Assembly: GCA_025093985.1 (NCBI GenBank)
Contig: JACAAK010000006.1
Coordinates: 1,426,001-1,490,000, forward strand
Reading direction: 5' to 3'
DNA from: Calvatia gigantea
Taxonomy: Eukaryota > Basidiomycota > Agaricomycetes > Agaricales > Lycoperdaceae
Length of the DNA stretch: 64,000 nt
Below, piece after piece: positions 45,019 through 57,185 of this stretch. The notes below the pieces were generated by a model, which made no database searches, was not told the origin of the DNA, and worked only from the letters and a program-made list of their open reading frames with translations. Position 1 is the first letter of the stretch; the number at the start of each line of letters is the position of its first letter. A program made the translations under genes and the position numbers.

Positions 45019-46031
45019 ATAGTGAAGACCGTCTTTGGGCGGCCCACGGATGGCTGAGCAGTTTTGAAGGTTTTGTACTTCCAATTAACAGGGATGTAAT
45101 TGTCATTTGATTTTGTTCAGGCTCACTTTAATAAGAGCATAACCTTATTCAATGTTCGACATTAGGGTACCAGTAGGCGTCAAACGTTAAACGTAAACAT
45201 GTAAATCCTGGCCCATCAGGGGCGCACATTTCCCACAATCGCCACCCTCGCTGCTTGTTTCCCGCCTTTTCCTTTGGTCACAATTTGTCTCAAAGTTGCT
45301 TGGAGGATAAACTGCCACCAAATGTAAGTGAATTCTGGTAGGAACGCTCATTATTGGATTGACGCCGGAAACAACAGTCCTGTCAAGCTACAATATTCAT
45401 AGAAAAAGGGGGGTTCGAATTCCTTGCCAAGTTCGCAGGTGTCGGACGACAGATTTTCCCCGACCGTGTGATGAATGAGGATTTCCAACAAGGCGCCAAA
45501 ACTACCATGGATGATATACTGACATGGCCACAACATTTGCGCAACTAATCACTTCGGTGAGTGTTCCAGAACATGGCCCCAGTTTCTAACAACACGTCGA
45601 TGTTGCTGGCCAGATTTCACCGAGACCACAATAATAGACATTAGGGGCAATGTAGCCCATCCTTCGGGCCGACGAAGGCAACTGCTTCGTTGAATTGGCC
45701 TTCTAGCCGAAATTAAGTGTTTTTCCCGGATGCGGTTAATCACTTCAAGTGTTCGGCGTTATTTGCAGCGGACGCCTAATCGTCCCGAACCAAGACCCAG
45801 CAGGTCATAGTGGGCTCCGCTGCGACAGACTCTGGGTTTCACGCGTACCCGGCCCCGCCGTTTCTGCTTGCAGTGTGCTAGAACACCCGTTTGCCGCGGG
45901 GTATTCCAACTGCGGGCTGTCTCGTGAAAGTCAAGCTGCCTCCCTCAGGGACTCATTTAAAGCCTTGTGGCAACTCGCCCAACAGCCATGCGGATTTTAG
46001 TCTCAAGTGACGTCTGCGTCTGCGAAGTAGT
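45019..46031. other. Intergenic, no supported gene
   Basis: Only short, unrelated open frames. No RNA gene or repeat recognised. Confidence 0.5.
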
Positions 46032-47668
46032 ATGGCCAATGACCAAGACGAGGTAGGCTCTTGCGTGCGTAACTCATGGACAGGGCTGATCGTCCTTCCG
46101 AACAGGCTAAACTCATAGCCATCTTCGTCCAAGGCATCCTTTATGGTGGGGAGTCAATTGTTTGAGAGAGACCTAGACTCAATGATTGGGTTGTGTCATT
46201 TCTAGGGGCGTTTGTCATCATGTTTTTCTTAACGTATTGGACCCTCGTGTATCGTCGACCCCCCGGTCGTCGGCTGAACAGGGCGATGTTGGGCGTGTCC
46301 ATCACTATGGTAATCCTGGCAACGATAGTACGTCCCGCTTCACAGCTTTCTCGTATCGTTTATTTCAGCCCTGAACCCCCGCGTAGCATGTCATCGTGAA
46401 CTTCGTTAGGGTCCGCAGAGCATTCATAGAGTACGAAAGTACCTCCGATTCGTATTGGAACCACCCGTCGGAGCCAATGCAAGTGTTTGGCGGCGCCGTT
46501 TACATTGCACAAACCATAGTCGGAGATGGTGTTGCGGTATATTTTCCTCCCCTCTACCTCGATGTTAGTCTCATCGGTTTCGTTAACAGTTGTACCGGTG
46601 TTATATCGTCTGGAGCAGACGCCTCCTGTACCTCATCGCGCCAGCACTGGCCTTTGCCGGTAGCATCGGTACGGATTTTATTACCTGAGGCCGAGACCCG
46701 ACACCCACTTATCTTTAGCGGCCGGGATTGGCACTCTTGTAACCTTGGCTAGATTCACCCATGCGGAAACATTCTACCTCCGGCAATGGACCGCTGTCTT
46801 TTTCTCTTGCACACTTGCAACAAGCACAATATGTACCGGTGAGGGTCACCACATTTTTTCTAAAAATAAAGCTGCTAACATACTGAATCGCGCAAAGTGA
46901 TGATCGCGGCAAGAATTTGGTACCTCAACCGGGAAGGCCTTGACGGTCAACCCGGCGGAAATCTTCGACCCGTCATGCGCATCGTCCTCGAGTCCGGTGC
47001 CATCTATTCCGGTACCCTCATCATCATCCTTCTGCTCTTTGAAACAAAGTCATGGTTCCAATATGTTCTCATGGATGCGGTGAGTGCCTCTCATTAAAAA
47101 TGTCGCCTGTGTCAATACTCAGCGAACTGGCTTCAGGTGTCACCCATCATTGTAAGTTCCTTTGCTGAGCCAAAAAAAAGCCAAGCCTGATAACAACAAA
47201 TAGGGCCTCGTGTTCTCGATCATCATCGTCCGTGTTAGTCTTCGCCTAAGCATGGACGGTCCGTTGCCTCCCGGTAACACCGCCTTTTACCATGATAGCC
47301 TTCACACTAAGTGCAGCACTCTTACCCGCCCAAACTCCTGCCTCTCTCGCCCCCCTCAATTACCCCCCTTCCCTCCACCCTCAAGCCTCTGGCCAATTCA
47401 ACCCAACCGCCCAGTCAGTCCGTCCCGAGGACACTGTCGTGGACAAAAGAGGGGTTTCAGTCTCGACAACTCTCACCGCGGACAGGGTCAAGCACATTAT
47501 AATCTTCGCTCACGGACAGAGCGTCCGTCCTCGTACTTTCGCACGTCAGAGGATATGGAGATTGACTCGGAATTGGAATTTGAGATTGATGAGGCAAGAT
47601 ACAGGCAGCCAAAGGCATTGCCGGTTGCACTGATGCTTCCGCGTTCGGAACATGACCTTGGTCATTGA
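46032..47668 (+). CDS. Seven-helix membrane protein of an Agaricomycete family, copy B
   Basis: Nine exons (46032-46052, 46106-46145, 46206-46327, 46387-46536, 46590-46668, 46719-46838, 46898-47079, 47137-47151, 47204-47668) join in phase to 397 residues. Exons 1-5, 7 and 8 have exactly the same lengths as in copy A (21, 40, 122, 150, 79, 182 and 15 nt). Shared blocks are KLIAIFVQ, TYWTLVYRRP, VYIAQTIVGDGVA, YIVWSRRLLYL, ARIWYLNRE and LESGAIYSGTL. The micro-exon encodes VSPII. The final exon differs: the last helix is followed by a tail of about 140 residues rich in Pro, Ser and Arg and then in acidic residues. Two frames are open through this tail; the called frame keeps phase with exon 8. 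Function unknown. Confidence 0.87.
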
Positions 47669-48017
47669 ATGGAAACGAGTCTCTGTGCCTTCCCTGAAGG
47701 CTCGGTTTTCTCGTTTCTGGTTTTATTTATTAGTAGAGTTCGTCATGTTGGTTGGGATGCCCTTATTGGCATTTTTGGACTTCTACCGACAACATACCCT
47801 TCCTTTGCAATTTTTTGTGGAGTGTATTTCAGGCTTGCATGGGTCTGACAACTGTTTTTTTTATCTATTCAGTACAATGCAAACATCCCAAGCTTACTTC
47901 ATAGTTCCGATCTCATGCATGTGCAGAAGACCGTCTGAGCGGCTATCTATTGTTCTTTGCCATCAAGGCCAAATCTCAGCGCCTTTTTACTCCTGACGTA
48001 AACCGGCCTCCACGAGG

Positions 48018-50393
48018 ATGCTATTTTGTTCAACTCAATTCATAACTCCCGTGAGCTCCTTCTGCCATCCATAATACTGGGATCGCACCACGGCCAAAGC
48101 AGTATCTATCCTCAGCCCCACTTACCATCGCACTTCGGGGCCCTGGCCTTGGATAGACTTGAGTGATGGTAAGCTTAAACAGCCTACCCCTCCACCAGTG
48201 ATCAAATGCCCGCACTTCATGAAACTCTTGTAGAGGATGAGCGTCAGCAACTAATCTCCAGGTCCTTTTTTGTTGCTCCACCGTGTGACCACCATCGCTG
48301 CGGGGGTGAATGCTGGACAAATTATCCAGCGTCCCGCTTTCCGAAATGGACGAAGGTCCGTGTCAGGCGAAGCAACATTCTTAAAGCAGTCGAGGAGTAT
48401 GATCGTGACCGGCCATGCACGTTGTACTATGTCGACGTAGACAATCGTGGACGATTCGACAGTGCGATAGAAATAGTTGTGACGAAAAACAATATTGATT
48501 GGGGCTGGGGGTTCTTTGTCGCTGACAGGGTATGTCTGAATTGTCTGAGTGCATTTATTCGCTTACTGCTGAGCAGCGTCCACCAAACCTGCGCGTGAGG
48601 TTGTTGTTCGTAAAACACCTAAGTGGCCCCGTGCTACAGATGCTGGGGGCAAAGTAAGTGCCTTCTTCGGACCACCTATTCCCGCATCTTTTCTCGTTGA
48701 AGATTGTTGCTTCAGATTAGGGTGAATACTGACGCTAATCTGCGTACTAGATTCGACATCGACCCTTGCTTCTGGTCGTCTTCGCTCAATCGGATTCCTT
48801 CACGCTACCAAGATGATCCACGACCTAAGGAAGGCGATCGTGAATAATTTCGCGCCGTTTGTGAAAACAGCTAATACTACTTTCCAGGTATTACGATATG
48901 CCTGGTCTTCTTGCGTTCAATGAAGGACACTAACGACTCGGAGTCCCATCTGGGTCCCGGCATGCCTAGATTTTCGGATTCGTTCGCTTCCGGGAAAGAC
49001 ACTACACTGAGTGTGTTCCTGTTACTGTCCCATGTACGAAACACTGACGAACATGCAATGGGTAACGTCCAGGTGCTTTACCGTTATCCTCCAGTAAGCA
49101 CTTCACTTCACCAGTTGTTTGACACCTTTAGCGACTTTCATCCCTTTTTCCAATAGGCGGCCAGCTTCTCGTGTTTGACCTTCTTTCTGTTCATCTGATC
49201 CGTAAAAGCAAAGGCAGCACAATCATTTCATATCACCCTGATTTGCCCGTTCCTGCGGCAACCGCTCAACACTTGCAGCAACAAACACAACGTGCCAGTA
49301 GGCGATTCTATCAATTTCTCAATATGCTTGGCTATACTGCGGATACAGGTCAAAGTGCATACTGGCAAAACATATTTCGACGATCTTCAGATCCAACATT
49401 CATACTACTCCCTTTTCTGCGGCATGTGCTATCCGCCTGGAAAGAGGCCTTGACCAACTTGGATTCTCATATTGGTGTGTTGGTATGTTTATTTTCTTTG
49501 TATGTGGCACTGTGTCTATCTCGAAATCCGACTGTTTTTGTGCCCCAGGAAAAGAATCTCGGCGAAGTGACCGGGGATTTCATGGCGGAACTATATTACA
49601 TACAAATACACCAGCTACAGTATTCATCACTTTTGGCAGACTTCCAAGCAACGGCCCAGTTCATTAAGGATAACCCTAGCCCAGCCTTGGCAGCTATGGA
49701 CAAGGGTGAAAACGATCTCACCAAGGCAATGCTGGATGGCGAGTGTGGCATGCTGCTTAACGAAGTCCAGGAGCTGGACGTGGCGTTGAGCAGTATGTTG
49801 GTAGAAAAGAGATTGGCAAACATGACAAATGTCGTACGTGGTTTACTTCTCCTCGGAATCCTTATCATTACATTCGTGAAGATATTGAGCCGCACCAGGA
49901 TCTCCGAGAGTATGAGGACGCTGGAACGGACGGAGGTTGCTATCAGAAGCGTTACAAGTATGTTCTAGTTGTTCTTCGCATCATACTCTGGGCTAATGCT
50001 GTATAAGCCGTATGTCAACCCCAATTCGACCAACAACCATACCCCTCACCTCTTTTGTTCTAGCTAACCTACAGCGCCTACTTGGTGATGCTCATGCTGC
50101 CGGCTTCCTTTATCACCGTGCGCCCAACCCCTCGCTTCTTCATCGTTAAATCTCACTTAGAACCCCAATGATAGACTGTATTCAAAATGAATATAAAAGA
50201 ATTCAGTCCTGGCTCCCAAGCCACATTTTCTCAATTCATTGGTGCAGCTCTCGGAGTGACGCTTGGAACATGTTGGGTTACAATTGCCCTGCGGCCAGAT
50301 TTGAATCCATCCTCTTACAATTTTCTCGTGCGTCTATGCTGGCCTGTCTTATATCCTATGGGGTGGGTGAGTGGATTTAAATTAAGAAATTGA
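48018..50393 (+). pseudogene. CorA-like Mg2+ transporter-type protein, tandem copy 1
   Basis: The Agaricomycete CorA-like family combines an N-terminal cytoplasmic part with a C-terminal CorA membrane domain. Exons include one ending 48529, 48577-48653, 48751-48839, 48888-49093, 49157-49297, 49349-49482, 49549-49833, 50064-50117 and 50175-50393. Blocks seen are CGGECWTNYPASRFPKWTK, VTKNNIDWGWGFF, PPNLRVRLLFV, GPVLQMLGAK, GSTIISYHP, SAYWQNIF and SSLLADFQA, then LVMLMLPASF and the last helices. The CorA signature GMN reads KMN (VFKMNIKE). The exon at 48888-49093 ends one base short relative to copy 2, which puts the next exon out of frame. The linker before the first helix is also out of phase. 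I therefore call it decayed, though a shifted splice site could rescue part of it. Confidence 0.75.
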
Positions 50394-50753
50394 TGATGTT
50401 TGGGTGTAATAAGTACTGTCTTGGGGATTCGGCTTTCTTTTTTTAATTGTGTTTATTAGTAGAATTCCCAGCCTTTATTAGCATGTTGGATTCTATCAAC
50501 AACATATCCATCCTTCGCCCATTTTTTGTTGAGTGGATTCGTTATTCGGGGCTCCGCGTGAGTCTGGCAGCTGTTTCTTTTTCTTTACTCGTCACGCTGC
50601 GAACATCCCAAGGTTATTCTCGGAGTTCTGATCTCATGCATGTGCAGTTGGTAGGCCGTCTGAGCACTGAGCGGCTATCTATCAATAGTATTTTCTTCGC
50701 CACCAAGGCCAAGTCCCAGCGTCTTTTTGCACCTGACATAAACCGGCTGGCGG

Positions 50754-53143
50754 CCTCCACGAGGACGCTACGTTGTTCAACTCAGCCCACGATCCCCGCA
50801 AGCTTTTCTGTCAACCACAATACCAGGATCCGTACCACGGCCAATGCGGTCTCTATCCTCAGCCCCACTTACCGCCCCATTTCGGGGCCCTGGCCCTGGA
50901 TGGACTTGAGTGATGGTAAGCTTCAAGGATTTGGCCCCACTTTACCAAAAACCCGTACTTCACGAAGCTCTTGTAGAGATTGATCATCAGCGATTAAAAT
51001 CCGAGTTTCTCCTTGTTGCTCCACCTTGCGACCACAGTCACTGCGGCGGTGAATGCTGGGCAAATTATCCAGAGTCCCGCTTTCCGAAATGGACAAAGAG
51101 TCGCATCAGGCGAAGCAATATTCTTGACACGATTGAGGGGTACGATTGCGACCGGCCGTGTATGTTATATTTTCTCGACGTAGACAATCGTGGACAATTT
51201 GATAGTGCGACAGAAATAGTTGTGACGAAAAACAATATTGACTGGAGCTGGGGGTTCTTTGTGGCTCACATGGTGTGTCCGGATTGTCTGAGCGCATCCA
51301 CTCGCTCATTGTTGAGCAGCGCCCACCGAACCTGCGTGTGAGGGTCTTATTCGTAGAGCACCTCACTGGCCCCGTGCTCCAAATGCTAGGGGGAAAGTAA
51401 GTGTCTTCTTCTAACTACTTATTCCCACATCTTTTCCTGTTGAGGACCGCTACCTCAGATTAAAATGGATACTGACACTGATCTGTGAGCTAGATTCGAC
51501 ATCGACCCTTGCTTCTGGTCGTCCTCGCTCAAATGGATCCCTTCACGCTACCAAGATGATCTACAACCTAAGCAAGGCGATCGTGAGTAGTTTCGTGGTC
51601 TTTTTGAGGATAGCTAACGTTATTTTCCAGGGGTTGCGGTGTGCTTGGTTTTCTTGCGTTCAATAAAGGACGGTACCGATAAACCCCATCCGCGCCCCGA
51701 CATGCAGAGAGTACCAGATTCGTTCACTTTTGGGAAAAACTCAATACTGAGTGCTTGGATTTTCTGCTATTACTCCATATACGAAGTACTGACGAACATG
51801 CAATGGATAACTCCCAGGTGCATTGCCGCTACCCCTGCGGTGAGAACCTCGCTTCACTAGTTGTTTCGCACCTTTAGTGACGTTCACCCCTTTTCCACAG
51901 ACGGTCAACTTCTTGTGTTTGACGTTCTCTCTGTACACCTGATGCGTGAAACCGAAGGCAGCACAATCATCTCCTGTCACCCTAATTTGCCCGTTCCTGC
52001 GACAACTGCACGGCACCTGCAGCAACATACCCAGCTTGCAGGTAGGCAACCCCGTCAATTTCTCATTATGCTTGACACCAGCGCTATACTGCGGATACAG
52101 GTCAGAGCGCATACTGGCAAAGCATATTCCGACGATCTTCGGATCCAGTATTCATATTGCTCCCTTTTTTGTGGTATGTGCTATCTGCCTGGCGGGGGGC
52201 CTTGGCAAACTTGGATTCTCATATCGGTGTGCTGGTGCGATTATTTTCTTTGTATGTGGTACTATGTCTGTCTTGAATTTCGACTGTTCTGTTCCCCAGG
52301 AAAAGAATCCCGACAAAATGTTGGGAAAAGAGTGGGCTTCCACAATGGAATTATACGAGATGAAAGCACACCAGTTAGAGTATTCGTCTCTTTTGGCAGA
52401 CTTTCAAGCCACGGTCCAGTTCATTAAAGATATCCCTAGCCCGGCCTTGGTAGCTATGAACGAGGGTGAAAGAGATCTTACCAAGGCCATGTTGGATGGC
52501 GAGTGTGGCAAACTGCTTGACGAAGTTCAGAAGCTGGTCATGTTGTTGAGTAGGATGATACTAGAAAAGAGGTTGGCGAACTTGTCGGATTTCGTACGTG
52601 GTCCACTTCTCGGGATTTGCCTTTTATTCATTCATTCGTGAAGATTTTGGGAGCTGTTAAGATTGCTGAGAGAAACAGGGCGCGGTAGAGGGTGGTGGCC
52701 GATTTTCAAAGCAGTATGGGTATGTTCTGGTTTTTCTTTGCGTGGTACTCCGAGCTAATCCTGTATAAGTCGTACGTCACCCTGAATTCGACCAACTATC
52801 ACATCACTCACCTCTTTCGCTCTAGCTGACCTGCACTTACCTGGTAATGCTCATCCTGCCGGCTTCCTTCGTCGCTGTGCGCCCTATCCCTCACTTCCTC
52901 ATTATTGAATCTCACTTGAAATCTACTGACAGACTGTTTTTAAAATGAATATCAAAGAACTCAGTCCTGGCACTCAAGTCACATTCACTCAATTCATTGG
53001 TGCAGCTCTCGGAGTGACACCTGGAATTGGATTACAATTGCCCTCCGGCCAGACTTCCACCCACCCTATTACACTTTTCTCATGTGCTTATACTGGCCTG
53101 TTGTATATCCTGTGGGGTGGATGGGTGGACTGAAGGCAAAGAT
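50754..53143 (+). pseudogene. CorA-like Mg2+ transporter-type protein, tandem copy 2
   Basis: Paralogue of copy 1. Exons include one ending 51272, 51320-51396, 51494-51582, 51631-51839, 51901-52041, 52101-52234, 52300-52593, 52826-52876 and from 52933. It shares CGGECWANYPESRFPKWTK, PPNLRVRVLFVEHLTG, SAYWQSIFRRSSDP, SSLLADFQATVQFIKD, LVMLILPASF and TVFKMNIKELSPG. The GMN motif is again KMN. Lesions are a frame change in the exon at 51631-51839 (near 51750), a TAG in the pre-helix linker near 52688, and another frame change near 53023 in the last exon. It is more decayed than copy 1. Confidence 0.78.
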
Positions 53144-53302
53144 TGATGATGATGCCTGGGTGTAATAAGCATGTATTTATACTTGTCATTTTGCTGTTGG
53201 TAGCGTGTAATAAGTGATACGATTTGTGCACCTACCCTTAAGTGCACGCTGCACATATGCACCTGGGACCTATGACCAAGCCGCCTATATCCTCATCCTG
53301 TG

Positions 53303-56088
53303 ATGCCTTTCCGTGAAAATTTGCGGAAAACCTGGCGCAAGGCGTTGTCTTTGGTCTCTCACACCCAGAATTCGGATAGTAGCAACTTTCCCAAGACATC
53401 GCCTTTGTCGGGACAATCGGGGCCGACCATTTCGCCCCCTTTGCAGGAATTTCCGGCACTCGTAAGGACATCTTTAGTCTCCCAAGTACCTATTTCTCGG
53501 GAAGATCAAGGTCTGTCTTTGAGCTTCCTCTCCGGAGTTCCGTTAAGGGCTTGCCTGTAGACCACTCATCGGCAGTTGGAAGTCCGGGCTTTTTTACAGA
53601 CTCGCACGACTTTGTGCTCAACCACCCAATCATTGGAGTGAATCAACATCTTCGTCTCTATTATGAAGGGACGCAGCTTCCTTCCAGTGAACAGCTACAT
53701 GTCTCTGCCCAGGAGGGCTCTCAGACGACCCTATCTCGAAACCCATCGAATCAAGGTGTGCCATCCAGTGACGCAACAGGTTCCGTGGAATGACCCTTCT
53801 CTATAGGTCATCCGGTAGCACAAGAGGTTGCCGGTTTGCCTGGGCAGGGAGGAAATCCTACATTCATCGGCCAAACCCAGAATGTCCACATTCAAAATGA
53901 CCCCGAGAGGCCGAATGGTGGGTGATATCTCCAGCACCATAGTATTGACTAAAGCGCGACCCTAGTGCTCAGGGAATTGAAGGAGTATACCATTTCTGGG
54001 GCCGCGTTCAACTCCGCTGAGCGCGATCCACCTCCTAAGTGCCATCCTGGTACTCGGACATCTTTTCGAGGAGAACTTGGGGCTCGCATCAAAAATTCCA
54101 CCCAGAGGACGAGAATCATATGGATTCATGGAGCTGCTGGTGTTGGTAAGAGCGCGATCATGCAAACCGTTGTGGAAGAGGTGGAACCACATGTCATCTT
54201 CGCAACATTGTTCTTTTCGCGACCTAACCGTCGCCACAACGCAAGAAAGGCTTTCACCACTCTCGCATACGGTTTGGCTGTCGCCAATCCAGAATATCGT
54301 CAGTACATTGGAACGAAAATGGAAGACGACCCAACATGTCTTACAAAATCTCTTGAAGAGCAGTTTAAGATGCTTTTCGTCGTCCCTTTTGTCAAAAAGC
54401 ACGTACCAATGGGCTCTCAACGATGGGTTATGTTCCTGGATGGTCTGGACGAGTGCGAGAATACCAAGGGCTCAGATAACCAGTCTCGGATCATGAATAT
54501 TATCTGTGACTCCATCCTGCATCACGCTACATCCACACCCTTCATCTGGGTCATTGCGAGTCGTCCGGAGGACAATTTGAAGAAAACCTGGTTGCAAATT
54601 CAGCACCGATTCCAGGGGCGCTCCTCCAACCTTTGGGAGCTTGTGATACCGGTTGATTCCGACCAAGCTGCCCAAGACGTTGAGCTCTATCTTCACCAAG
54701 AATTCGAGACAATAAGGATGAACAACTCCGAGCTAATGCCAAGGGGGTCGCGTTGGCCATCTGACGGCCACTTTGTTAAGGTTGCCAAGAAGTCGTCCGG
54801 GCTTTTTGTGTTTGCATCGACTGTCATCAAATACGTCTCTGATGAAGACCCGGTAGCTCGCCTGGAGTTTGTTGTTTCCTTGATTGACCAAGCGGAACAA
54901 AATCCCACCACCGATGACGAGAACCCATTTCACATGGTCGACTTGCTTTACTCTTCGATCATGTCAGATATCCCGAAGCGGCTCCTTCCCACTGTCACAT
55001 CCCTTCTTGGGGTCTACCTCCTCTCGGAGAACCTCATTGTTCAACCACGTAAAAATGGCTTGAGGATGAGCCTCATGGAAGCTTGCAATATACTAGGGTT
55101 GCGCCAAAATGAGGCTTACGCAGCATTGCGAAAGCTACAGTCGGTCCTTATTTGTCCCTCCCCAGAGAAGGCTCAAGAGAAGGGCATTCAGTTTTTCCAT
55201 GCCTCTTTCCCCGACTTTCTTCTTGACCGTTCCCGTTCTCGAGAATTCCAAATCAATATGGAACAAGAAATTAACAAGATATGGCCGTGCTATACAAGGA
55301 TTATCAGGCAATCCGCAACTAAAGAAGGTCCGTTAGGCCACGCTATATTTGAGCATTATTTGTCCTAATTCGAACAGGATACGCCGGAATAGAGACCTCA
55401 TGGTCACCCGGCAACGGCGCCTCGGTCCTCGGTAGCCTTCAGAAGGAATTGCTTTGGCAAGCACAGAACGGTTGGGTCACAATCGTGATGAATTACTCTT
55501 GTAACCCAACTGCACCTAGACGTCTTCACATTGATGTCTTGGAGCTGGCTGAGGTCTTCCGAAGTTTTGGCCTAGCCTTTCTGGCAGTTGGTTACTTTCC
55601 TCTTGAGGAATTCCTGCTTTGGCTTCAATACGTAAGTCCATTTGTGGACGGTCATACCAAGAATTGACCCTTATGCGTAGGCTCCCAGTGCAATTCAGGA
55701 AGCAATTGTCTCACAAAGATTTGTCCTGCGTCAGTTAGATACAGAACGATTGTTCAAATCCCTCTGCGCAAAACCCCAGTACCGATATGCAACGGGTTCT
55801 CACGTTCAGGAGGTCAATTTAGGGGAGTCTGTCAAGGTAAGCCCTTAAATAATCACAGGCTGCTGTGGGGGCTTGAGCTGTGCGCTGTTCTTCCAGGGAG
55901 TGCAGTGGGCTCAAGTAAAAGAGAAACTCTGGACCCCACATGGCAAGTTCCGTGAACTGGTAGAGGCCTTTGATAAGGAGAGCATCCGTGTGACGGCTAT
56001 TGGAACTGAGCCGTCTGGAAGCTGTGCAATCATTGGGCCAATTTCCAAAGCCCGTGCCTTTTACATTCTTCCTTACTTTGCCTCGTAA
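53303..56088 (+). CDS. NACHT-domain STAND NTPase (NLR-like)
   Basis: Signal-transduction ATPase of the kind that acts in fungal nonself recognition and cell-death control. Seven exons (53303-53510, 53561-53755, 53807-53917, 53966-55327, 55378-55631, 55681-55836, 55897-56088) join in phase to 825 residues. Residues 1-170 are a low-complexity N-terminal region. The agaric NACHT lead-in SGAAFNSAERDPPPKCHPGT precedes the P-loop GAAGVGKSA (about 227-235). Walker B VMFLDGLDE is at about 326-334, followed by a WVIASRPED sensor strand. Winged-helix-like and helical sequences follow. The C-terminus (from about 630) has no recognisable repeats, so the sensor part is unlike the usual WD40, ankyrin or TPR tails. 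All NTP-binding residues are intact. It sits directly after two decayed CorA-like genes. Confidence 0.88.
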
Positions 56089-56149
56089 TTCTGGGTCCGG
56101 TCTTTGCAACACCTTCCAAAACTCCAGTGTTGCTGCTTAGCAGCAGAGT

Positions 56150-56690
56150 GCAATTTTTATATTCATGGCCTCAGCAAGTACAGATTTCCTTCAGTGACGT
56201 CTCCGGGTCTCTCACGGCCAATGTGCTTGTCGAAATTGCGTCGTGTTGCGGCTGACAATACAGGTTCTCCTGTGTCGGGGGGAGAACAAGCCTGATATCT
56301 GGGCAATGGGGTATCCCATTCTCATCCTCATTCCTTCTCACTCATCTCCACGTCCAGACGGCCCTTTGCCACATCCCCCCGAGGAGATAGTCACCGTATT
56401 ACTCCAGGACCTACCCACCGAAACTCACCTATCTCACCTCTCTCGAGACTTGCCCATTGATCGTGTAAATGCCGAACTAAGCACTCTCCGTCCTAGGCGC
56501 CCCCACTTCTGCCGAGGCCAAGCGCACTATGATCTTCGCCGCGGACAGGCACCTATCGTCACACCTCCGCTCATCAGAAGAATTGGACTTCGACGTTGGC
56601 GGGGCGGAGTACGGACAGTCGAAGACGCTGCCAATCTTATTAATGTTTCCGCGTTCAATACAAGTCATTGGACACTGAAGTACTGAGGGC
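56150..56690 (+). pseudogene. Remnant of a third seven-helix family member
   Basis: Protein similarity to the last three exons of copy B is visible across frame changes. A piece aligning with LRPVMRIVLESGA is present, and the last helix and tail start (DGPLP) recur as RPDGPLP. The tail element QAHYNLRSR recurs as QAHYDLRRG, and the DNA around the copy B stop (cagccaaaggcattgcc, then gtttccgcgttc-like words, then tcattg) is recognisable near 56620-56670. No intact frame or splice pattern remains. Confidence 0.6.
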
Positions 56691-57185
56691 GAGTTTTTAC
56701 CCTGCCCTAGTTCTGTTTGGAGACCCTTTACATATTTGTGCTTTTGCCGGTAAAACATGTATATTATCACCTCATTTCTGTATTCCCTCCGCACTCTACT
56801 CGGACCTAACAGCTATTTACATCAGCCTCGTCCTTTAGAAGCGATCAACTAGCTTGAGCACAAGGGACTTAATATTTGCGTTTAAGGAGCGGAATGACGA
56901 AGCCACTGAGGCGCAACAATGATAAGCTCAGAGTTAACCAAGTGTTTTTGTACTGTAACAAGTCTAGGGTCTAAAGGGGATAATTAAAGTGATAAAAATG
57001 AACAGCGCATGATGTCCCTCCTTCCACTTCGAGTCCGAAAAGAATAATATGAAGTGTACGAGTATGCGTAGGAGTCTATGTCGTGATTAGAAACGCGAAA
57101 CAGCGGAACCATAACCGTCTATGTAAGAGTCCACATGGATGCATTGTTATTGGAGAGTTTTGATATCGGTACGGGCAGAGGGTGT
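56691..57185. other. Intergenic, no supported gene
   Basis: AT-richer spacer between the membrane-protein remnant and the 3' end of the NADH dehydrogenase gene. Confidence 0.5.

Larger units (their letters stand above)
47690..53143 (+). repeat. Tandem duplication, two units of about 2.75 kb
   Basis: Unit 1 (about 47690-50395) and unit 2 (about 50425-53143) align end to end in the same orientation. The offset is 2746 bp at the tgatggtaagctt landmark, 2751 at the CCCCAG/GAAAAG exon and 2758 at the final exon. Exons are similar in protein sequence but clearly diverged, so the duplication is not recent. Each unit carries one CorA-like gene. Confidence 0.9.

Noticed and set aside
45400..45430. 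Possible T arm of a tRNA (ggggttcgaattcc)
   Set aside because: No matching acceptor, D or anticodon arms on either side.
46000..56700. CRISPR-like or defence-island reading of the duplicated region
   Set aside because: The repeats are a two-copy gene duplication in a eukaryotic intron-rich context; no short regularly spaced repeats are present anywhere in the window.
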